Origin: Syntrophomonadaceae bacterium
GTDB taxonomy: Bacteria; Bacillota_D; Dethiobacteria; DTU022; PWGO01
DNA: 18,044 bases
Assembly: GCA_003554535.1 (NCBI GenBank)
Contig: PWGT01000070.1
Coordinates: 1 to 18,044, forward strand
Direction of reading: 5' to 3'
The first letter of the stretch is position 1, and the number at the start of each line of letters is the position of its first letter. This document shows, piece after piece, positions 14,713 through 18,044 of this stretch. The notes beneath the pieces are model-generated. The model saw only the letters and a list, made by a program, of their open reading frames with translations. It did not search any database and was not told the DNA's origin. The position numbers and the translations under genes are program-made.

Positions 14713-15882
14713 ATGAAATTGTTGCTTATCCGCTATGGAGAACTGGCTCTGAAAGGGAAAAATCGCAAATACTTTGAAGAAGCTCTTATGCGAAATATCC
14801 GGAAAATGTTGCATGACCTACCTGTAGAAGTAAAAAAGCTTTACGGGAGGTTATTTGTTTATTTGCATGATGAAGAATATTATCAAGAAGCTATAAATCG
14901 CTTGCAAGGCATATTTGGGCTGGTTTCCATTAGCCCCGCTGAAAGTTCGCCTCTGGACTTTGAAGACATTAAACAAAAGGCGGTTGAAGTCTTGCAGGAT
15001 AGTATTGACCCCCCTTTCACATTTAAAGTTGAAGCCCGGCGCTCCAATAAGCAATTTCCTCTGCAATCACCTGAAATTAATCAGCAACTGGGAGGACATA
15101 TCCTGAACAATTTTTCTCAATGCAAGGTGGATGTCCATAATCCCGATATAACGCTAAAAGTGGAAATCAGGGAACAGGAAGCTTATCTGTTTTACCGCTC
15201 TTACCCGGGAGAAGGGGGCTTGCCCGTAGGTATCAGTGGTAAGGCGTTGCTTCTTCTTTCCGGGGGAATCGATAGCCCCATAGCCGGATGGATGGGGTTA
15301 AAACGGGGGCTGGAAGTTGAAGCTTTGCACTTTCACAGTTTCCCTTTTACCAGTGAGCGCTCCAAAGAAAAAGCAATCGAACTAGCTCAGGTTCTTACCC
15401 GGTATCATCCTCAGGTAACCCTACACATCGCAGGCTTTACTGAAATCCAAAAAGCCATCCACAGCAACTGCCCCAAACAAATGGGAGTTACCATTATGAG
15501 GCGGATGATGTTCCGGGTAGCTGACAGGCTTTGCCGAGCCAAAAACTGCAAGGCCTTGATTACAGGTGAAAGCCTGGGACAGGTTGCCAGTCAAACCCTG
15601 GAGAGCATCCAAACTATAAGTGCCACTACTGATTTGCCAGTCTTTCGCCCCCTTATCGGCCTGGACAAGCAAGAAATCATCAGTTATGCCCAAAAGATTG
15701 GAACTTATCCTATCTCCATTCAACCATATGAAGATTGTTGTACAGTATTTGTACCCCGTCATCCAGCCATTAGGCCAAAGGCTTTCCACGCAGAAGAAGT
15801 AGAACAGAACCTGGACATTCCTACATTGCTGAATAATTGTGTGGAAAATATAGAAACTATCACCTTGCAGGCCAGACAGTAA
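14713..15882 (+). CDS. thiI: tRNA 4-thiouridine synthase ThiI (no rhodanese domain)
   Basis: A 389-residue ThiI, which adenylates uridine 8 of tRNA and replaces its oxygen with sulfur. The N-terminal ferredoxin-like part begins LLIRYGELALKGKNR, followed by a THUMP domain to about residue 165. The PP-loop ATPase motif is SGGIDSP (Ser183 to Pro189). Further landmarks are LHFHSFPFTSERSKEK, TGESLGQVASQTLESI and PYEDCCTVFVPRHP (Cys342 and Cys343). It ends there, so it lacks the C-terminal rhodanese domain of the E. coli protein and has the short form common in Bacillota, which takes sulfur directly from a partner desulfurase, most likely the adjacent gene. AAGGAGA lies at 14693-14699, a somewhat long 13 nt from ATG 14713. 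Confidence 0.97.
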   Translation: MKLLLIRYGELALKGKNRKYFEEALMRNIRKMLHDLPVEVKKLYGRLFVYLHDEEYYQEAINRLQGIFGLVSISPAESSPLDFEDIKQKAVEVLQDSIDPPFTFKVEARRSNKQFPLQSPEINQQLGGHILNNFSQCKVDVHNPDITLKVEIREQEAYLFYRSYPGEGGLPVGISGKALLLLSGGIDSPIAGWMGLKRGLEVEALHFHSFPFTSERSKEKAIELAQVLTRYHPQVTLHIAGFTEIQKAIHSNCPKQMGVTIMRRMMFRVADRLCRAKNCKALITGESLGQVASQTLESIQTISATTDLPVFRPLIGLDKQEIISYAQKIGTYPISIQPYEDCCTVFVPRHPAIRPKAFHAEEVEQNLDIPTLLNNCVENIETITLQARQ

Positions 15883-15902
15883 AACGAAAAACATTTTATA
15901 TT

Positions 15903-15920
15903 TGTCACCAACAGGTGACA
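15903..15920. repeat. Short inverted repeat after thiI
   Basis: TGTCACC (15903-15909) and GGTGACA (15914-15920) flank a 4-nt loop AACA, 20 nt past the thiI stop. There is no T run directly after it, so it is at best a weak terminator; an operator or a processing site is also possible. Confidence 0.4.
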
Positions 15921-16033
15921 TGTTACTTCCTCGAAATAATTAATTGCCCTTCCTTAACTTCTTCTGCTCAATAATTCCCACTGGTTGTCTTCTGTTTTTT
16001 TTTCCTGCTCAAAGCCACATAATCTTTTATTTA

Positions 16034-16061
16034 TTGCCTGTGCGACTAATTTTTTTAATAT
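16034..16061 (+). promoter_or_regulatory. Possible sigma-A promoter for ldh
   Basis: TTGCCT (16034-16039) and TAATAT (16056-16061) are separated by 16 nt, about 77 nt before the ldh start. I see no clear Rex-type operator (TTGTGAA and its inverse) near it. Confidence 0.35.
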
Positions 16062-16137
16062 ATTCCTTTCAAATAGCCAAACTACTAAAAGAAACTATGA
16101 AAATTGAATGATTAACAAAAAAGAAAGGAAATTTTAG

Positions 16138-17100
16138 ATGAAATTACAAGAAAACTCCTCTCATAATAAAATAGTTATTGTCGGAGCCGGACAGGTAGGG
16201 GCAACTACCGCTTTTACTTTGATTTCCAGCAAAGTAGTCTCTGAAATTGTCCTTATTGATATAAATCAGGCTAAAGCAGAAGGGGAAGTACTGGATCTGC
16301 GTGATGGCTTGCCCTTTTTACAACCTGTGGAAATAAATATGAGCGATTACTCTGCATGCCAGGATGCAGATATAATAATTATCGCTGCCGGCCACAATCA
16401 GGAACCAGGAGAAACACGGCTGGACCTGACCCAAAAAAATGTTGCTGTCTTCAACGATATGCTCCCTCAGATTTTGGAATATAACCCCTCGCCTTTACTT
16501 TTAATAGCTACCAACCCTGTTGATGTTTTAACTCACTACACCCTTTATTCCACGGGGCTTTCACCGGAGCAAGTGCTGGGCACAGGAACAGTGCTGGATT
16601 CTGCACGTTTGCACTATGCTTTGAGCCGGCATTGCCAAATTGACCCGCGGTGTATTTATGGTTATGTCATCGGGGAACACGGCGATGGGGCAGTTATTAT
16701 CTGGAGCGCTCTTCAGATAGCTAGCATGAAATTAAAGGATTTTTGTAACACTTGCGGAAAAGGTTGTGCTCACCTGGAGCCAATAGAAGATGAAGTGAAG
16801 AATGCAGCTTATAATATAATCGATAGAAAAGGAGCCACCTTCTACTCCATAGCTCTGGCTATAAGGCGAATCGTGGAAAGCATTCTTCGAAACGAAAATT
16901 CTATTCTAACCGTATCTTCTCTTGTTAACAATTATTATGGGATCAATGATGTTTGCCTTAGCCTTCCTGCCATCATCAATCGTCAGGGGAATATAATGCC
17001 TATTCCTATCCCCCTGGATGAAATGGAAGAAAAAGCCCTGCAGGAAACAGCCCATAAACTAAAAAGCATTAGCGAGCCATTCATGTTCAGCTTGGCTTAA
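16138..17100 (+). CDS. ldh: L-lactate dehydrogenase
   Basis: A 320-residue NAD-dependent 2-hydroxyacid dehydrogenase, converting pyruvate and NADH to lactate. The NAD-binding motif is VGAGQVG (about residues 15-21), and LIDIN carries the acidic residue that selects NAD. The substrate-specificity loop reads GHNQEPGETR; Gln at this position marks lactate rather than malate dehydrogenase. NPVDVLT, GTGTVLDSARLHYALS and the catalytic histidine in GEHGDG follow, then KGATFYSIALAIRRIVESIL. Three cysteines in CNTCGKGC (Cys203, Cys206, Cys210) sit in the segment after the active-site histidine; I recall similar Cys-rich loops in some clostridial enzymes. AAAGGA lies 8 nt before ATG 16138. The gene appears monocistronic and convergent with the thioesterase gene. 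Confidence 0.95.
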   Translation: MKLQENSSHNKIVIVGAGQVGATTAFTLISSKVVSEIVLIDINQAKAEGEVLDLRDGLPFLQPVEINMSDYSACQDADIIIIAAGHNQEPGETRLDLTQKNVAVFNDMLPQILEYNPSPLLLIATNPVDVLTHYTLYSTGLSPEQVLGTGTVLDSARLHYALSRHCQIDPRCIYGYVIGEHGDGAVIIWSALQIASMKLKDFCNTCGKGCAHLEPIEDEVKNAAYNIIDRKGATFYSIALAIRRIVESILRNENSILTVSSLVNNYYGINDVCLSLPAIINRQGNIMPIPIPLDEMEEKALQETAHKLKSISEPFMFSLA

Positions 17101-17133
17101 CATGATTAAAGCACTGCACCGGCAAAGTAAAAT

Positions 17134-17550
17134 TTATCTCCGATATACTACACCGCGAAAAAGGGCAATTGTTTCTTCTTTTTCATTGAGGACAGTCACG
17201 CTGTAAACACCAGTGGATTTTGTCAAATTTTCCTCACTAGCTATGGCCGTAAGCTTTTCACCGGGCACAGAAGGAGCCATGTAATTTATGCTGACCTGAA
17301 GAGCTACAGCAGTTCCACGGGAATTGCTGGCCAATCCAAAAGCAGTATCAGCCAGAGAAAACAGGGCACCTCCATGGGTTATGTTATGGAAGTTAGTCAA
17401 GTTTTGGGTAACTTCCATCTCCACGCGGCAGTAGCCAGGTGACAGTTCTCCTATTTCTATGCCCAGACTGAGAGGGTATGTATCTTCGCGGTAATATTTA
17501 TCTTTTAGTTCCTCACAGTATTGTTGAGCATTGTTCTGATGTTCTGACAC
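17134..17550 (-). CDS. PaaI-type hotdog-fold thioesterase
   Basis: A 138-residue hotdog-fold thioesterase of the PaaI/YbgC-like group, which hydrolyses acyl-CoA thioesters. The active-site helix is HNITHGGALFSLADTAFGLA, with the family's Asn-x-x-HGG pattern and an acidic residue in the helix. The following strands SINYMAPSVPGEKLTA and GVYSVTV match the fold. I choose GTG 17550 as start, because AAGGAGG lies 8 nt upstream on the minus strand; an in-frame ATG at 17586 would bury this ribosome binding site and add residues encoded by the upstream tandem repeat. The substrate is unknown. The gene is convergent with ldh (33 nt between stops), with no clear shared terminator. Confidence 0.9.
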   Translation of the reverse strand: MSEHQNNAQQYCEELKDKYYREDTYPLSLGIEIGELSPGYCRVEMEVTQNLTNFHNITHGGALFSLADTAFGLASNSRGTAVALQVSINYMAPSVPGEKLTAIASEENLTKSTGVYSVTVLNEKEETIALFRGVVYRR

Positions 17551-17572
17551 TTCAAAGTCCTCCTTTAAAGTA

Positions 17573-17630
17573 TTATTTTTACACATTAAGTGTTATTTTT
17601 ACACATTAAATATTTTTTTTACACACCTAA
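17573..17630. repeat. 20-bp tandem repeats upstream of the thioesterase gene
   Basis: The unit TTATTTTTACACATTAA occurs exactly at 17573-17589 and 17593-17609. A degraded third copy (TTTTTTTTACACACCTAA) starts at 17613. The period is exactly 20 bp. The first copy is about 23 nt upstream of the thioesterase start codon. Confidence 0.8.
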
Positions 17631-17724
17631 GATGCAATTATTTCCGTTTTACTACTTTACATTTCCTTTATTACATTCTTAATTCCTTCCGTACTTGAGT
17701 TTTTAAAATACCCCCTCCTCCTAA

Positions 17725-17853
17725 CCTCCTCCCGCCAGGGGAGGAGGGATACTTATACCTAACCAGGAAATCCGCCAGGGGAGGAGGGACTTCGTTACTC
17801 ACCGTCAGAACCTGTGGAAGAAAAACACCTGCACCTTACCAGGGGTGGAGGGA
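17725..17853. repeat. G-rich direct repeats with a hairpin
   Basis: CCGCCAGGGGAGGAGGGA occurs exactly at 17732-17749 and 17772-17789, 40 bp apart. A diverged third copy (CCAGGGGTGGAGGGA) lies at 17839-17853. The first copy also pairs with CCTCCTCCC at 17725-17733 to form a 9-bp stem with GGGAGGAGG at 17739-17747. Confidence 0.8.
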
Positions 17854-17898
17854 CACTTAAAACTACCGGGAAAGTTTTAAGAAACTATAGTACACAAA

Positions 17899-17922
17899 TA
17901 AGCACACCGTAAGGTGTGCTTA
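17899..17922 (-). terminator. Terminator of the rRNA operon
   Basis: A perfect 10-bp stem, TAAGCACACC (17899-17908) with GGTGTGCTTA (17913-17922), has a 4-nt loop. On the minus strand a T-rich stretch follows the stem. It lies about 10 nt after the 3' end of 5S rRNA. Confidence 0.8.
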
Positions 17923-17931
17923 AATAAAAAG

Positions 17932-18044
<113 letters not shown>

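Larger units (their letters stand above)
17551..17931. other. Repeat-rich intergenic region between the thioesterase gene and 5S rRNA
   Basis: About 380 nt without a convincing gene. It contains 20-bp AT-rich tandem repeats (17573-17630), G-rich direct repeats (17732-17853) and the terminator of the rRNA operon (17899-17922). Confidence 0.6.

Noticed and set aside
15903..15920. Rex-type redox operator for ldh
   Set aside because: The palindrome TGTCACC/GGTGACA does not match the TTGTGAA-type half sites and lies more than 200 nt from ldh.
15421..15921. 166-codon minus-strand ORF opposite thiI
   Set aside because: It is a shadow of the well-supported thiI gene with no recognisable protein features.
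17725..17853. Possible CRISPR array from the G-rich direct repeats
   Set aside because: Only three copies, one diverged, with unequal spacing and no cas genes nearby.

Overview
The window looks like chromosome from a spore-forming, low-to-mid GC Bacillota, most likely an anaerobic member of the Clostridia in the broad sense. The evidence is a complete GerA-type spore germinant receptor operon, strong GGAGG-type ribosome binding sites with frequent GTG/TTG starts, a clostridial-style L-lactate dehydrogenase, and the smpB/ssrA pair. The species cannot be named from the sequence alone.

Layout. 1-1019 (-) is the 5' part of a DUF2804 gene that runs off the left edge. 1223-2218 (+) holds a small zinc-ribbon protein and a DUF2937-like membrane protein. 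2311-2340 is a clear terminator. 2590-6834 (+) is a germination receptor operon: A subunit, B subunit, C lipoprotein, then a 63-residue two-helix membrane protein that fits the little-known D subunit. 6879-8225 (-) is a radical SAM enzyme with an auxiliary-cluster C-terminus, with a near-consensus promoter about 300 nt upstream. 8570-9610 (-) is a tandem pair of homologous half-length permeases with no cysteines. 9672-10463 (-) is exonuclease III and 10638-11468 (+) a divergent metallo-beta-lactamase-fold hydrolase. 11472-11799 (-) is a decayed toxin-antitoxin locus: an intact small antitoxin gene and an internally deleted Doc/Fic-like toxin. It lies just beyond the 3' end of ssrA (tmRNA, 12001-12357, -), which is next to smpB (12483-12947, -). 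13189-15882 (+) is a sulfur-trafficking cluster: NifU-type scaffold, cysteine desulfurase and ThiI. 16138-17100 (+) is L-lactate dehydrogenase and 17134-17550 (-) a PaaI-type thioesterase. The right end holds 20-bp tandem repeats, G-rich 18-bp direct repeats, a terminator, and a 5S rRNA on the minus strand cut by the window edge, so an rRNA operon continues to the right.

How the genes work together. The A, B, C and D proteins should form one germinant receptor in the spore inner membrane. tmRNA and SmpB together rescue stalled ribosomes. The cysteine desulfurase probably feeds persulfide sulfur to ThiI for 4-thiouridine in tRNA, while the NifU-type protein carries Fe-S clusters. I see no CRISPR array, insertion sequence or intact phage gene. 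The least ordinary items are the broken toxin-antitoxin locus beside ssrA, the split cysteine-free permease pair, the long leader of the radical SAM gene, the candidate D subunit, and the missing conventional start codon of the germination A subunit.
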